This document shows, piece after piece, positions 27,848-39,567 of a stretch of DNA of 64,000 bases. The position numbers and the translations under genes are program-made. Origin of the DNA: Shewanella sp. HN-41. GTDB taxonomy: Bacteria > Pseudomonadota > Gammaproteobacteria > Enterobacterales > Shewanellaceae. The notes under the pieces were generated by a model. That model worked only from the letters and a program-made list of their open reading frames with translations. It did not search any database and was not told the DNA's origin. Each line of letters begins with the position of its first letter. The stretch's first letter is position 1. The stretch spans positions 1-64,000 of the forward strand of contig NZ_AFOZ01000016.1 of assembly GCF_000217915.1 (NCBI RefSeq), given 5' to 3'.

Positions 27848-30360
27848 ATGAGTAATGACAGTGAACTGAGCCATAAAATCCCTGACGTCAAAGCGGCTAA
27901 ACCCAGCCGCTCCAAAAAAACGAGTGCCATTAAAAAAACGGCTGAACCCTGCGAGCCCTGTGATGCTCTGCCCGCGTCCTTCGAGCGCCATGTTCGTTAT
28001 GGTTTAAGCCGTGGAGAAGGGGTCAGTTGCGAGTTATTTCAAGCCCTTGCACTGAGTGTAAAGGAGCAAATGTTAGATAATTGGCGCCAGACTCGATTAG
28101 ATGACAGCCATTTCGAACGGCGACAAGTGGCCTATTTGTCCCTCGAATTTTTAATGGGTAGGGCACTGGGTAATGCTTTATTAAACCTAGATTTACAACA
28201 GGATAGCCGTGATGCATTGAACCATTATGCCGTCACATTGGAGGCGCTGGAAGAGGTGGAACATGATGCGGGCTTAGGGAATGGGGGGCTAGGTCGACTC
28301 GCTGCCTGTTTTCTCGATAGCTGTGCCAGCATGGATTTATCGGTAACGGGTTATGGCATTCGCTATGAGTACGGCATGTTTGCCCAGAAGATTGTCGATG
28401 GTTATCAAGTCGAGCGTCCAGACCGTTGGTTACGTGAGGGCAACCCCTGGGAAGTGCGGGTGCCGAACCATAATGTGACTGTGCCGTTTTTTGGTCACAC
28501 CGAATCCTATGTGGATAAGCAGGGGCGCAGACATATGACTTGGGTCGATACCCAAGACGTGCTCGCCGTCGCCTATGACATGCCTGTGCCTGGATATCGC
28601 AATGGTAGGGTGAATACCCTGAGATTATGGAAGGCGGAGGCGACGGATGACTTCGACCTAGCGGAATTTAACCAAGGTGACTATACCGAGGCCGTGGCCC
28701 GTAAAAACTTGGCAGAGCAGATCACTATGGTGCTCTATCCCAATGATGCCAGCGAAAACGGCAAGGAGCTGCGCCTGCGGCAACAGTATTTTTTATCCTC
28801 CGCCAGTCTGCAGGACCTACTCAAACGTTGGGTGCATCAGCATGGCCATGACTTTAGTGATTTTGCCGCTAAAAATGTGATGCAGTTAAACGACACTCAT
28901 CCGAGTATTGCCGTACCGGAATTAATGCGCTTGTTGTTGGATGAATATGGTTTGGAATGGGATGCCGCTTGGGCCATCACTCACCACACTATGGCCTACA
29001 CCAATCATACTTTGTTACCCGAAGCCTTAGAGCGTTGGCCCGTGCGCATGATGGCGTTAATGTTGCCGCGTATTTTAGAAATTATCTATGAAATCAATGC
29101 TCGTTATCTAGATATTGTCGCCCATCATTGGCCGGGGGATGGTGCAAAACTGGCGAGTATGTCGATTATCCAAGATGGGCCTAATCCCCATGTTCGTATG
29201 GCATATCTGGCGATTGTGGCCAGTTTTTCGGTGAACGGTGTGGCGGGGTTGCACACCCAATTATTAAAGACCGGGCTGTTTAAGGATTTTTATACCCTGT
29301 GGCCCGAGAAGTTTAATAACCGTACCAATGGCGTGACGCCAAGGCGCTGGTTGGCCCATTGCAACCCTGCATTAGCCAGACTGTTGACCGCCCATTTAGG
29401 CCATGGGTGGGTGACGGATTTAAAGCAACTCACGGCGCTCAATGCCCTAACTCACGATGCCAGCTTTATTCAAGAATGGCGTGAAGTAAAACAGGCGAAT
29501 AAGGCGCAGCTCGCACAAATGATCCTTAAGGAGTGCGGGGTAGCTTTGACCCCAGTATGCTATTTGATGTGCAAGTTAAGCGTATCCATGAGTATAAACG
29601 TCAGCTACTCAATATCTTACATGTTATTCATCTCTATCATCAGATCCAGCAAGGGCGTACCGAAAACATGGTGCCACGCTGTGTGCTTATCGGTGGTAAG
29701 GCCGCCCCAGGCTATTTTATGGCAAAGCTGATTATCAAACTCGCTAACAATGTGGCCCATATGGTCAATTCCGATCCCCTGGTGTCCCCCTATCTGCGCT
29801 TTGCATTTTTACCCAACTACAACGTCAGCGCCATGGAAAAAATTTGCCCGGGCACCGACCTGTCGGAGCAAATTTCGACCGCGGGTAAAGAGGCCTCTGG
29901 TACGGGCAATATGAAATTTATGATGAATGGCGCGCTCACCATAGGCACCTTAGACGGCGCGAATATTGAAATGCTCGAAGAAGTCGGGGTGGATAACTTT
30001 TTCATGTTCGGTCTGAATGCCGAGCAAGTGGGGCAGATGCGCTGTGATTACCACCCACAGCGGATTATTACTCAGTCCAGCGCCCTCTCCGAGGTAATGA
30101 CACTATTAAAGAGTGGTCATTTTAGCCTACTCGAACCCGGCATTTTTGACCCTATCATCGCATCCATTGAGAGCCAGGATGATCAATGGATGACGGCGGC
30201 GGATTTTGATAGTTATCGCATCGCCCAAGAAGCGGTCGCCCATGTGTACAAAGATCCTAAATTGTGGACGCAAATGAGCATTCGCAATACCGCGGCCAGC
30301 GGTCGTTTTTCCAGTGATGTCACCATCGCAGGTTACAGGGATGAAATTTGGAAGCTGTAA
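27848..30360 (+). pseudogene. glgP: glycogen phosphorylase GlgP, one-base frameshift
   Basis: GlgP releases glucose-1-phosphate from glycogen ends. The first frame (27848-29731) is phosphorylase through about residue 565, with DAGLGNGGLGRLAACFLDS and NGVTPRRWLAHCNP. It then turns into unrelated sequence. The second frame, from about 29545, resumes with FDPSMLFDVQVKRIHEYKRQ and includes EASGTGNMKF, whose Lys binds pyridoxal phosphate. One base is missing near 29542-29546. The corrected protein has 837 residues, a normal GlgP length. As given, the product would lack the cofactor lysine. AAGGA precedes the ATG, 19 nt after glgX. Sequencing error cannot be excluded. Confidence 0.9.
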
Positions 30361-30513
30361 AAGCGTTCAGCAATCAGTCAATGGAGAGTGGAAATGAAGG
30401 GATGCAAATATGGGGAAGCCCGTTGTCAGTCAACTGGGGTTAAGGGGATGTCGATGCGGTGTCTTATCGTTGCATTAATCGACTGTAATGCGTTGTTTTC
30501 GGAGTAATAGCCT

Positions 30514-31776
30514 ATGTCTAATGTACGTTATATCAGTAATTTAACTCGTGAAACCTATGCATTAATTTTGGCTGGTGGGCGAGGCTCACGTTTGCATGAA
30601 CTCACGGATTGGCGTGCTAAACCCGCACTCTATTTTGGGGGAAAGTTCCGTATTATCGATTTTCCCCTATCGAACTGTATTAACTCGGGGATCCGCCGTG
30701 TGGGGGTGGTGACTCAATATAAATCCCATTCATTGATCCGCCATGTTATGCGCGGCTGGGGCCATTTTAAGAAAGAGTTGGGGGAGTCGGTGGAGATTTT
30801 ACCCGCATCGCAGCGTTATTCGGAAAATTGGTACCAAGGCACGGCCGATGCCGTGTTCCAAAATATCGACATTATTCGCCACGAGCTACCTAAGTATGTG
30901 ATGGTGCTGTCGGGGGATCATGTGTATCGCATGGATTATGCCGGGTTGTTAGCGGCCCATGCGGAGTCAGGCGCCGATATGACAGTTTCCTGCCTCGAGG
31001 TGCCCGTTGCCGAGGCCGCAGGCGCCTTTGGGGTGATGGAAGTCGATGAAGATATGCGTATCTTAGGTTTTGAAGAAAAACCTCAACAGCCGAAGCATTC
31101 ACCTGGTAATTCTGAAATGTGCCTCGCTTCTATGGGTAACTATGTGTTTAACACTGAGTTTTTATTTGATCAGTTGAAAAAGGACGCACAAAACGCCAAT
31201 TCTGACCGCGACTTTGGCAAAGACATTATCCCCTCGATCATCGAAAAGCATAGAGTGTTTGCTTACCCCTTTAAGAGTGCATTCCCGAATGAGCAAGCCT
31301 ACTGGCGCGATGTGGGGACCTTAGACTCCTTCTGGCAGGCCAATATGGAGTTGTTATCACCCACACCCGCCTTAAATCTTTACGATGCTAAATGGCCCAT
31401 CTGGACCTACCAAGAGCAATTGCCCCCTGCTAAGTTTGTGTTTGACGATGATGATAGGCGTGGCATGGCGGTGGATTCGATTATTTCCGGCGGCTGTATT
31501 ATTTCCGGCGCGACCGTGCGTAGAAGCGTGTTATTTAATGAGGTACGTGTCTGTTCATATTCGCTGGTGGAGGATTCTGTGGTGTTACCCGATGTGGTGG
31601 TGCTGCGTCACTGCAAGATTAAAAATGCCATTATCGACAGGGGGTGCATCATCCCCGAGGGCACTGTGATTGGCTACAACCATGACCACGATAGGGCTAA
31701 AGGCTTTCGGGTTTCAGAAAAGGGAGTCACCTTAGTGACACGGGATATGTTAGGCCTACCCGTGGGGTATGAGTAA
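30514..31776 (+). CDS. glgC: glucose-1-phosphate adenylyltransferase
   Basis: GlgC makes ADP-glucose from ATP and glucose-1-phosphate, the committed step of bacterial glycogen synthesis. The 420 residues include [38 protein letters not shown] (nucleotide and activator sites), [30 protein letters not shown] and the C-terminal left-handed beta helix with [20 protein letters not shown] lies 9 nt before the ATG. A gap of 153 nt separates it from glgP; glgA follows after 56 nt. Confidence 0.96.
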   Translation: MSNVRYISNLTRETYALILAGGRGSRLHELTDWRAKPALYFGGKFRIIDFPLSNCINSGIRRVGVVTQYKSHSLIRHVMRGWGHFKKELGESVEILPASQRYSENWYQGTADAVFQNIDIIRHELPKYVMVLSGDHVYRMDYAGLLAAHAESGADMTVSCLEVPVAEAAGAFGVMEVDEDMRILGFEEKPQQPKHSPGNSEMCLASMGNYVFNTEFLFDQLKKDAQNANSDRDFGKDIIPSIIEKHRVFAYPFKSAFPNEQAYWRDVGTLDSFWQANMELLSPTPALNLYDAKWPIWTYQEQLPPAKFVFDDDDRRGMAVDSIISGGCIISGATVRRSVLFNEVRVCSYSLVEDSVVLPDVVVLRHCKIKNAIIDRGCIIPEGTVIGYNHDHDRAKGFRVSEKGVTLVTRDMLGLPVGYE

Positions 31777-31832
31777 GGCTAAGTCATTAATCGCCCGCAG
31801 TTTCGGATAATAACTTTGGAGTGCTAATTTAA

Positions 31833-33467
31833 GTGAAACGTATTTTGATGGTTGCGGCGGAAAATGGTGCCCTAGCGGGCGCCAAGGTAGGCGGCATGGC
31901 GGATGTGATCCGTGATTTACCACAGGCCTTGGCGGGCGTGGATTTGTGCGTCGATGTGATTATGCCCAGTTATGGATTTTTGGCCTCACCAACGGCTCAA
32001 ACGCAAGCTTTAGGCGAGTTTGAGGTGGCATTTGGGGGAAAACTTGAGCGGGTCAAATTAGTTGTGATCCCCCATCCTAGGGTCGATAGAGCCAAGATTT
32101 ACTTGTTAGAACATGGACTTTGGCAATCTATCCCTGGGAAAATTTATAGTCAGGGAAGTGCCGAACGCCCCTTTGCCGACGATGCCACTAAGTTTGCCTT
32201 ACTCTGTGCCAGCGTTGCTAAGGTCTTAGTCGCTGGCCTTGTACCTATGCCGCAGGTATTACATCTCCATGATTGGCATGCGGGCTGTTTAGCCATGCTG
32301 CGCGCTTTTGCGCCAGAGTACAGCGCCCTTAAGACAATTGGGTGTGTGTTCTCTATTCATAACCTCGCGCTGCAGGGCATTCGTCCCCTTAGCCAGGATG
32401 CTTCCTCTCTGGCAGCCTGGTTTCCCGAACTGTTTGCCTCCCTGACTGATGAGCAAAGGCAGCAGATCATCGATCCCCGTTACCCCCACTGCATTAACCC
32501 TATGCGAATGGGTATAGTGCTCAGTGATAGAGTGCATCTTGTCTCGCCCAGCTATGCGCAGGAAGTATTGCTGCCATCGGATGTCACTGCGGGATTTTTT
32601 GGTGGCGAGGGGTTAGAGCAAGACTTAAGGCTAAAAGCCTCTGGGACTAAGGTCATTGGGATCTTAAATGGTTGCAATTACTCAGACCTTGGCTCAAGTA
32701 CCTCAAAAAACCAATCTGAAACGCCATCGTTGCAACGTATTCAACTCGATGAATTTAAAACATTACTCACAACTATCGAGACGGCGTTAGTCGAATGGCA
32801 GGGCACGCAAACCCAAGTGAGCGGCGTGGATATGATTGCCTTTGCGCGGACTCAGGCCCATTGGCGCCATGCCTTAGTGGGTGAAGTCCCAACCTTCCTT
32901 ATGACATCCGTTGGCCGCTTGACCGATCAAAAAGTGCTGATTTTGCGCCAGCAATTGCCTTCCGGTGCCTCTGTGCTCGAAAGCCTGTTAAAGCAGCTAC
33001 AACAGGCTCAACCACGGGCCCTGTTTATCCTGTTGGGAAGTGGGGATGCTGATATCGCCCTCTACTTTCAAAACCTTGCGGCAAAATATCCTAACTTTCT
33101 GTTTTTGAATGGATACCATGAGTCGCTCTCGGCATGTCTCTACCAATATGGAGACTTATTTCTGATGCCGAGTTCCTTTGAGCCCTGCGGGATCAGCCAA
33201 ATGCTGGCCATGCGGGCCGGACAGCCCTGTTTAGTGCATGGTGTCGGTGGACTCAAGGACACAGTCCACGATGGCGTCGATGGTTTTGTGTTTAATGGCA
33301 ATGGCCTTACTGAGCAAGGCGAAGCATTTTTACACAGGTTGAAAGAGGTAATGGACTGTTTTGATAGTGAAAGTTGGCCAAAAATCCGCATGAATGCATG
33401 GAAGCAACGTTTCGATTGGAGCCACATTGCGCAAATGTACCAACAGCAGCTGTATGATAATTTGTGA
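31833..33467 (+). CDS. glgA: glycogen synthase (ADP-glucose type)
   Basis: GlgA transfers glucose from ADP-glucose to the non-reducing ends of glycogen. This 544-residue GT5 enzyme has the N-terminal KVGGMADVIRDLPQAL (ADP-glucose binding Lys), LHLHDWHAGC, VFSIHNLALQG and the C-terminal MPSSFEPCGISQMLAMRAGQPCLVHGVGGLKDTV with the conserved E-P-C-G. The start is GTG at 31833, with GGAG about 11 nt upstream. The middle region (about 270-330) is more divergent than in E. coli GlgA. It is the last gene of the cluster. Confidence 0.94.
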   Translation: MKRILMVAAENGALAGAKVGGMADVIRDLPQALAGVDLCVDVIMPSYGFLASPTAQTQALGEFEVAFGGKLERVKLVVIPHPRVDRAKIYLLEHGLWQSIPGKIYSQGSAERPFADDATKFALLCASVAKVLVAGLVPMPQVLHLHDWHAGCLAMLRAFAPEYSALKTIGCVFSIHNLALQGIRPLSQDASSLAAWFPELFASLTDEQRQQIIDPRYPHCINPMRMGIVLSDRVHLVSPSYAQEVLLPSDVTAGFFGGEGLEQDLRLKASGTKVIGILNGCNYSDLGSSTSKNQSETPSLQRIQLDEFKTLLTTIETALVEWQGTQTQVSGVDMIAFARTQAHWRHALVGEVPTFLMTSVGRLTDQKVLILRQQLPSGASVLESLLKQLQQAQPRALFILLGSGDADIALYFQNLAAKYPNFLFLNGYHESLSACLYQYGDLFLMPSSFEPCGISQMLAMRAGQPCLVHGVGGLKDTVHDGVDGFVFNGNGLTEQGEAFLHRLKEVMDCFDSESWPKIRMNAWKQRFDWSHIAQMYQQQLYDNL

Positions 33468-33577
33468 TAACAGACTTGTAATTAGAGCATGATTTGTAAG
33501 CAATTCTGCTACACTAGTGAGGGAAAGTTGTAACTGGTCTCCCATCCCTTACTTTTTTTGGAGTTGCTCCCCGATCC

Positions 33578-36500
33578 ATGGACAAAAGCATTTTATTACC
33601 ATTAGTACAAAATGCGGCATTACTGCTCGCTTTAGTGTTTTTGTATGATGCAATACCTAAAAAACATCAGCGGCAGTATTTTTTACTGTGGCGTCTGGGA
33701 ATTGGATTTCTGATTGGTGGGATAGGCATCACCATCATGAGCAGTCCCTTGATATACCAACCTGGAATTATCTTCGATACCCGCTCCGTGCTCCTCTGTG
33801 TATCAGGGCTCTTTTTTGGTGGACTGCCGACATTTATCGCCATGGCCCTTACCGCATTTTATCGTATCGGTATCGGTGGCTCAGGTATGTGGATTGGAGT
33901 CGGGGTGATTATCTCATCTGGACTTATCGGGATGATGTGGCGTCAATACCGTAAGGCCTACCTTGCGGATCTCTCGGCGAAGGAAATCTTCAGTTTTGCC
34001 TATCTGGTCCATATAGTGATGTTGCTGTGGTTTTTTACTTTACCATTAGACGTCGCCTTGCCTCTCCTAATGACCATCAGTTTACCCGTACTCACGATTT
34101 ACCCTATTGCCACTTGGCTGCTATGCCGGCTGCTATCGAGACGGTATGAGTCTGAGCGGGATGAGCAAATCCGCCTTCAGGATGACTTCCTCTTTCGCAG
34201 CCAATTCAACGTAGGCAATATTGGCATTGCGATAACCGATGTGGACCAAAAGTGGATCAAGGTGAATCCCCGTCTGTGCCAAATGCTGAAATATTCAGAA
34301 GATGAATTACTCCATATGACATGGAAACAGCTGACTCACCCCGAGGACATAGAGGCTGATGTCGTTAAGTTCGAATTAATGTTGGCGGGAAAACTCGATA
34401 ATTATGAGATGGATAAGCGTTTTATTGCTAAGGATGACTCGATTGTTTACACCCATATGACGGTTGCCTGTAAGCGCGTTAACAATAGTGTGCTGCTTGT
34501 GATTGCAGGTTACTTAGATGTGACTGCGCAGACTTTGGCGGATAGGGAAGTACTTGCCAGTCGTGAGCAACTCGAACTCGTGTTAAGCAGTAGCGATCTT
34601 GGGGTGTGGGATTGGGATATTCGCCGTGACAGTATTGAACGCAATGCCCGCAGCGCCGATATGTTAGGTTGCGATATCGACACGTTGAATGCTGACAGTC
34701 GCCAATGGATGGACGCCATCGCCGCCGAAGACAGGCCTAAGGTGTTGCACTCCATTGAAGCCCATCTGCGGGGGAAACGGCGCAGCATAGGATGGAATAT
34801 CGCTTAAATACCCTTAATCGAGGTGTTCGCTGGATTTTAGATACGGGTAAGGTCGTTAGCCGAGACGCCAATCATAATGCCCTGAGGATGTGCGGAACCT
34901 ACACTGATATTACCGATGCAAAACTCATCGAAGAATCGTTGAAATTGTCGGCGCTGGTATACGACAACAGCTCAGAGGCCATGAGTGTACTCGATGAAAA
35001 GGGCGTGATCATTACCGTCAATGCCGCTTTCTCCGATATCACAGGGTACAGTGAGTCCGAAGTCCGTGGCCAGCATATTCGCCTGCTTTATTGTGATCTA
35101 AACGGCCGTGATTTTTACACGAGTATGAATGCCGAAATCCGCGAAAAGGGCCGCTGGCAGGGCGAAATGTGGCAGAGGCGTAAGGGAAAGGAAGAGTATG
35201 TTATCTGGTTAACGATAAATACCATTAACGATAAAGAAGGCCAACCCTACCGCCGAGTGGCCCTGTTCTCCGACATTACCGATAAAAAACAGAATGAACA
35301 TTTGATCTGGAAACAGGCCAACTACGATACGCTAACGGGCTTACCCAACCGCCGTATGTTACTCGAATACCTAGGGGCTGAAATAAGAAACTCTGACCGT
35401 AATCGGAATCATTTTGCCCTATTATTCCTCGACTTAGACTATTTTAAAGAAGTTAACGACACCTTAGGCCATGCGATGGGCGATCTATTGCTTATCGAAA
35501 CCGCCGACCGTTTAAAAGCCTGTGTGCGCGATACCGACGTGGTCGCGCGTCTTGGGGGGGATGAATTTACCATAGTGCTGAGTGCTATGGCCGATCATAA
35601 GGGGATTGAGCGGGTCGCTGAGAATATTTTGCGGCGCATTGCCGAGCCTTATCTGCTGGGGGAAGAAACCGCCTATATCAGTGTCAGTATCGGCATAACC
35701 TTATATCCCGATGATGCGACGAGCATTGAAGGGCTACTCAAACATGCGGATCAAGCCATGTATGCGGCCAAAGATCAGGGACGCAATCGTTTTAATTACT
35801 TCACGCCCTCCATGCAGGAATATGCCAAATATCGCATGCGATTAATCCAAGATCTGCGTCAAGCCGTGCTCAATAAAGAGTTTCAGTTGCACTTCCAGCC
35901 GATAGTGGCGCTGGAAACGGGGGCCATCACTAAGGCCGAGGCTTTGATCCGTTGGGACCATGCGGAGCGTGGTTCAGTGTCACCGGCGGAATTCATTCCC
36001 GTGGCTGAGGATACTGGGTTAATTGTCGAAATTGGTAACTGGGTCTTCGAGCAAGCGGCGCGTCAAAGCGCAGCTTGGCGACGGGAGTTGGGCGTTGAAA
36101 TCCAGATCAGTGTGAATAAATCCCCGATACAGTTCCGCGATGAGGGGGCATTACTGCACAACTGGCTCGGGCTGCTGCAGGATTTGGATATGACAGGAGC
36201 CGGTGTGTGCGTCGAAATTACGGAGGGACTCTTACTCGATGCCAGCATGGGGGTGACTGAAAAACTGCTCGCCTATCGGGATGCGGGGGTACAGGTTTCC
36301 TTGGACGACTTTGGTACTGGGTATTCGTCACTCGCTTATTTAAAGAAGTTTGATATTGATTATCTCAAGATCGATCAATCTTTTACCCGCAATGTGGATA
36401 CGGATACAAACGATCAAATTCTCTGTGAAGCCATCATAGTGATGGCCCATAAGCTGGGGATGAAAGTGATTGCCGAAGGGGTTGAGACGGAGGCGCAGCG

Positions 36501-36627
36501 ACAGGTGTTGCTGGCCGCAGGCTGCGATTTTGGTCAGGGATATCTATTCTCTAAACCACTGATAGCCAGTGAGTTTGCCGAAAAATATTTAGGGGCATCG
36601 GCTAAGCTTATCTCCCCAGTAGCCTAA
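33578..36627 (+). pseudogene. membrane PAS-GGDEF-EAL protein, one-base frameshift
   Basis: This is a cyclic di-GMP enzyme split into two frames. The first (33578-34807) has a LytS-type 5TM receptor region (DTRSVLLCVSGLFFGG, then AMALTAFYRIGIGG) and PAS domains. The second, from about 34792, continues a PAS fold (EYRLNTLNRGVRWILDTGKVVSRD) and then a second PAS. It has an intact GGDEF with I-site RDTD and motif GGDEF (35554-35568), then an EAL domain (EALIRWDH, DDFGTGYSS). One base is missing at about 34790. Corrected, the protein has 1016 residues. The downstream part could still be made from its own ATG at 34792, uncoupled from the membrane sensor. Sequencing error is possible. Confidence 0.85.
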
Positions 36628-36777
36628 ATTTCCCTTGGCCTTAGACCGAGTTGGATAATTGCCTATAAAAACGCCGCGGATTTTGGTAGACTCCGCGGCC
36701 CTCCTTTTGGGGCACTGCGCTTTCCATGCATTGATTTTTACCCCTTAGATGTTTTGCCACTTAGCTAAAGAGTCTTT

Positions 36778-38214
36778 ATGAAATTTGAAACACTCGGTTT
36801 ATCTTCCCCCATTTTGAATGCGATAACTGAGTGCGGCTATCTGCAACTCACTCAAGTACAAGAGAAAGTGATCCCACTTGCCTTTGCAGGCAAAGATATT
36901 ATGGCCTGTGCTCAAACCGGAACGGGTAAGACGGCCTCTTTTGCTTTGCCCGTGCTTGAAAAATTGTCAGCGGAGGGCATAGATAGACCCAAACTGCGTG
37001 CGCTGGTGATGACGCCCACCCGTGAACTTGCCATCCAAGTTTGTGAGAATATTCAAAAATATAGCCAGTTCTTATCCCTTAAAACCTTAGCGGTATACGG
37101 CGGCGCGAATATGAATCCGCAGCGTAAAGGAGTGGAACAGGGGGTGGATATTCTGGTGGCCACCCCAGGGCGTTTGTTCGATATTATTGGGCAGTTTAAT
37201 TTGGATTTATCGAGTGTAACGACACTCGTCGTCGATGAAGCCGACCGTATGCTCGACTTAGGCTTTGTGCGCGACATTGAAAAGGTGAAGCGTTTAATCG
37301 CGCCATTGCACCAAACTATGTTGTTTTCAGCGACCTATAGCGATGCAGTCAAACAGCTCGCCGAGAAGATGCTCAATGAACCCCAGTGGGTCAATGTGGC
37401 CGAAAACACGACGGCATCGACCGTAGTGCAGGAAGTGTATCGCGTCGATAAACGCCGTAAAGCCGAATTGTTGTCAGAACTCGTTGGCCGTCATAACTGG
37501 CGCCAAGTGCTAGTGTTTGCGAGTACCAAGGAGAGTGCCGAATATTTATTGCAGGAATTAAAGCTCGATGGTATCGCCGCGGGCGTGTTCCATGGCGATA
37601 AAACCCAAGGCGCTCGAAACCGTGTTTTGGAAGACTTTAAAGCGGGTAAACTGCGGGTATTAGTGGCCACCGATGTGGCGGCCCGTGGCCTCGATATTCA
37701 GGCCTTACCCTTAGTGATTAACTTAGAGCTGCCTTTCCTTGCCGAAGATTATGTCCACAGAATTGGCCGTACTGGCCGTGCCGGGCTCTCGGGCCGAGCC
37801 ATCTCTTTTGTCTCTCCCTCCGATGATGAGATGCTCGCTGAAATTGAAGCCTTGATTGGACAAACATTGCCTGTCTCGGTCGAGCCCGGTTATGAAGAGG
37901 GGGCGCCATTACCAGGACGTTACCGCGAGGCTCCAGCATCGACGGCCAAGGCGACTAAGTGGAGCTACAAGGCACCTAAGGACCGCACTATTGGTAAGTC
38001 AAGCGGCAAGGCGAATGGTCAGTCTAGTGAGAGTCAAGCACGGTCACGCCAAGCACCATCTCGAGCGGGAAAGTACGCTAAAGATAAATCGGCCCAGGGC
38101 GCTAATGCTCAGGTGGGGGATGGTTTTAATAAAGCTAAACCTAAACCTAAATCTAAATCCCCCTCGGCAAACCGTTCGGGTTTTGGTTCATCCCGCGGCA
38201 ATAAACCGAAATAA
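36778..38214 (+). CDS. DEAD-box ATP-dependent RNA helicase (RhlE-like)
   Basis: This 478-residue helicase has all the DEAD-box motifs: Q motif region LQLTQVQEKVIP, motif I AQTGTGKT (near residue 45), Ia PTRELAIQV, Ib TPGR, II VDEADRMLDLGF, III SAT, V VATDVAARGLDI and VI HRIGRTGRAG. The C-terminal 90 residues are a basic, low-complexity tail rich in Ser, Lys, Ala and Gly, ending SGFGSSRGNKPK, as in RhlE-type proteins that assist ribosome assembly or mRNA turnover. It stands alone with a terminator at 38325. Confidence 0.92.
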   Translation: MKFETLGLSSPILNAITECGYLQLTQVQEKVIPLAFAGKDIMACAQTGTGKTASFALPVLEKLSAEGIDRPKLRALVMTPTRELAIQVCENIQKYSQFLSLKTLAVYGGANMNPQRKGVEQGVDILVATPGRLFDIIGQFNLDLSSVTTLVVDEADRMLDLGFVRDIEKVKRLIAPLHQTMLFSATYSDAVKQLAEKMLNEPQWVNVAENTTASTVVQEVYRVDKRRKAELLSELVGRHNWRQVLVFASTKESAEYLLQELKLDGIAAGVFHGDKTQGARNRVLEDFKAGKLRVLVATDVAARGLDIQALPLVINLELPFLAEDYVHRIGRTGRAGLSGRAISFVSPSDDEMLAEIEALIGQTLPVSVEPGYEEGAPLPGRYREAPASTAKATKWSYKAPKDRTIGKSSGKANGQSSESQARSRQAPSRAGKYAKDKSAQGANAQVGDGFNKAKPKPKSKSPSANRSGFGSSRGNKPK

Positions 38215-38324
38215 TCAAGCTTAGCCATAATGGCCCTCATTATGCTCACTCTATAAAGTGATCTGTAACTCGGAACCGTTATCTAGATTGGTTGTTTAAT
38301 GAGATGGCATATTTTTACCCCAAG

Positions 38325-38351
38325 AGCGCAGTGATTGGACTGCGCTTTTTT
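38325..38351 (+). terminator. terminator after the helicase gene
   Basis: AGCGCAGT and ACTGCGCT form an 8-bp stem with loop GATTGG, followed by a T run. It lies about 110 nt after the helicase stop codon. Confidence 0.7.
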
Positions 38352-38449
38352 GTTGAGCTTGGGGAATAATATCCCTACACTCGAACGCCTCTAATGGCGT
38401 TATCAAGGTCGTTATCGCCAAAATATTTTAGATCCAATCGAGTTTAGCC

Positions 38450-39547
38450 ATGATAGTAAAAGCCATTCCCACCAATATCATCACAGGTTTTTTAGGCGTT
38501 GGTAAAACCTCCTTAATCAAGCAATTACTGGCAACTAAACCCGAGAATGAGACTTGGGCAGTATTAGTCAATGAGTTTGGTGAAGTGGGGATTGACGCTG
38601 GCTTACTCAACAATAGCGATTCAGGGATCCAGATCCGTGAGGTTGCGGGGGGCTGCATGTGCTGTGCGGCGGGGGTGCCGACCCAAGTTGCCATTAATCA
38701 GCTTATTGCCCGAGCTAAACCCGATCGTTTGCTCATTGAGCCCACGGGACTTGGCCATCCAAATGAAATCATTAAGGTATTATCTGCGCCCCATTATCAG
38801 AATGTGATCTCCCTGTGCAGCACTTTATGCCTAGTCGATGCCAGAAAGGTGAGCGATCCCCGTTACAGCACACATGCGAACTTCATCCAGCAATTACAGG
38901 TGGCCGATGTGATTATGGCCACTAAGACGGATTTATATTCAGCTACAGATCCCGCAGAAAGTGCTGCCTTATTAACGGCATTACAAGCTTATCTTAATGA
39001 TTTACAACGTATTGATATTCCTGTTATCAGCCATAGTTCGCAGCGAGACTTGCCTCTGGACTTACTCGCTTTTTTGGATCAACCACGGCGAGAGCGAGCA
39101 TGGGCGCTTAAGGCTAATGTGGTTGCCAAACCCCACAGTTTACTGCGTGTGACGGCCAATACATTGGGGGAGATGGGGCTTTTTGCCGAGAATGTGAGCG
39201 AACAGCGGCTCACATTTGACCCACGTGGAATAGCGCGCAAACAGAATCATGGCGAAGGATGTTTTAGCTGTGGCTGGGTATTTGAACCTTCTCAAGAATT
39301 TGATTTTTATAGACTAATGGCATTTATTCAAGATCAAACTAGACTCGCTACAGCGGGAGAATCGCTGCTGAGATTGAAAGCCGTGATGATCACTACCGAC
39401 GGTATTGCGGGCATTAATTGGGTAGATAGGGAGTATCATGTTGTCGAGCTCGATGACACCTTAGACTCAAGATTAGAAATGATTGCGACCCAAGAGTTGG
39501 ATTGGGATGATATCGAGCGGCAGTTAATGGCTTGTTTAGTCGTTTAA
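38450..39547 (+). CDS. CobW/COG0523 family G3E GTPase, putative metallochaperone
   Basis: This 365-residue GTPase has the P-loop GFLGVGKTS (residues 13-21), NEFGEVGIDAGLL, the metal-binding GGCMCC motif (CxCC, near residues 68-73), a TKTD-type guanine specificity motif (ATKTDLY) and a C-terminal CobW_C domain with GEGCFSCGW. COG0523 proteins deliver zinc, cobalt or other metals to target enzymes. No cobalamin or Zur-type genes are adjacent, so the metal and client are unknown. Confidence 0.88.
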   Translation: MIVKAIPTNIITGFLGVGKTSLIKQLLATKPENETWAVLVNEFGEVGIDAGLLNNSDSGIQIREVAGGCMCCAAGVPTQVAINQLIARAKPDRLLIEPTGLGHPNEIIKVLSAPHYQNVISLCSTLCLVDARKVSDPRYSTHANFIQQLQVADVIMATKTDLYSATDPAESAALLTALQAYLNDLQRIDIPVISHSSQRDLPLDLLAFLDQPRRERAWALKANVVAKPHSLLRVTANTLGEMGLFAENVSEQRLTFDPRGIARKQNHGEGCFSCGWVFEPSQEFDFYRLMAFIQDQTRLATAGESLLRLKAVMITTDGIAGINWVDREYHVVELDDTLDSRLEMIATQELDWDDIERQLMACLVV

Positions 39548-39567
39548 TGGGGAATTGGTTAGTTGTT

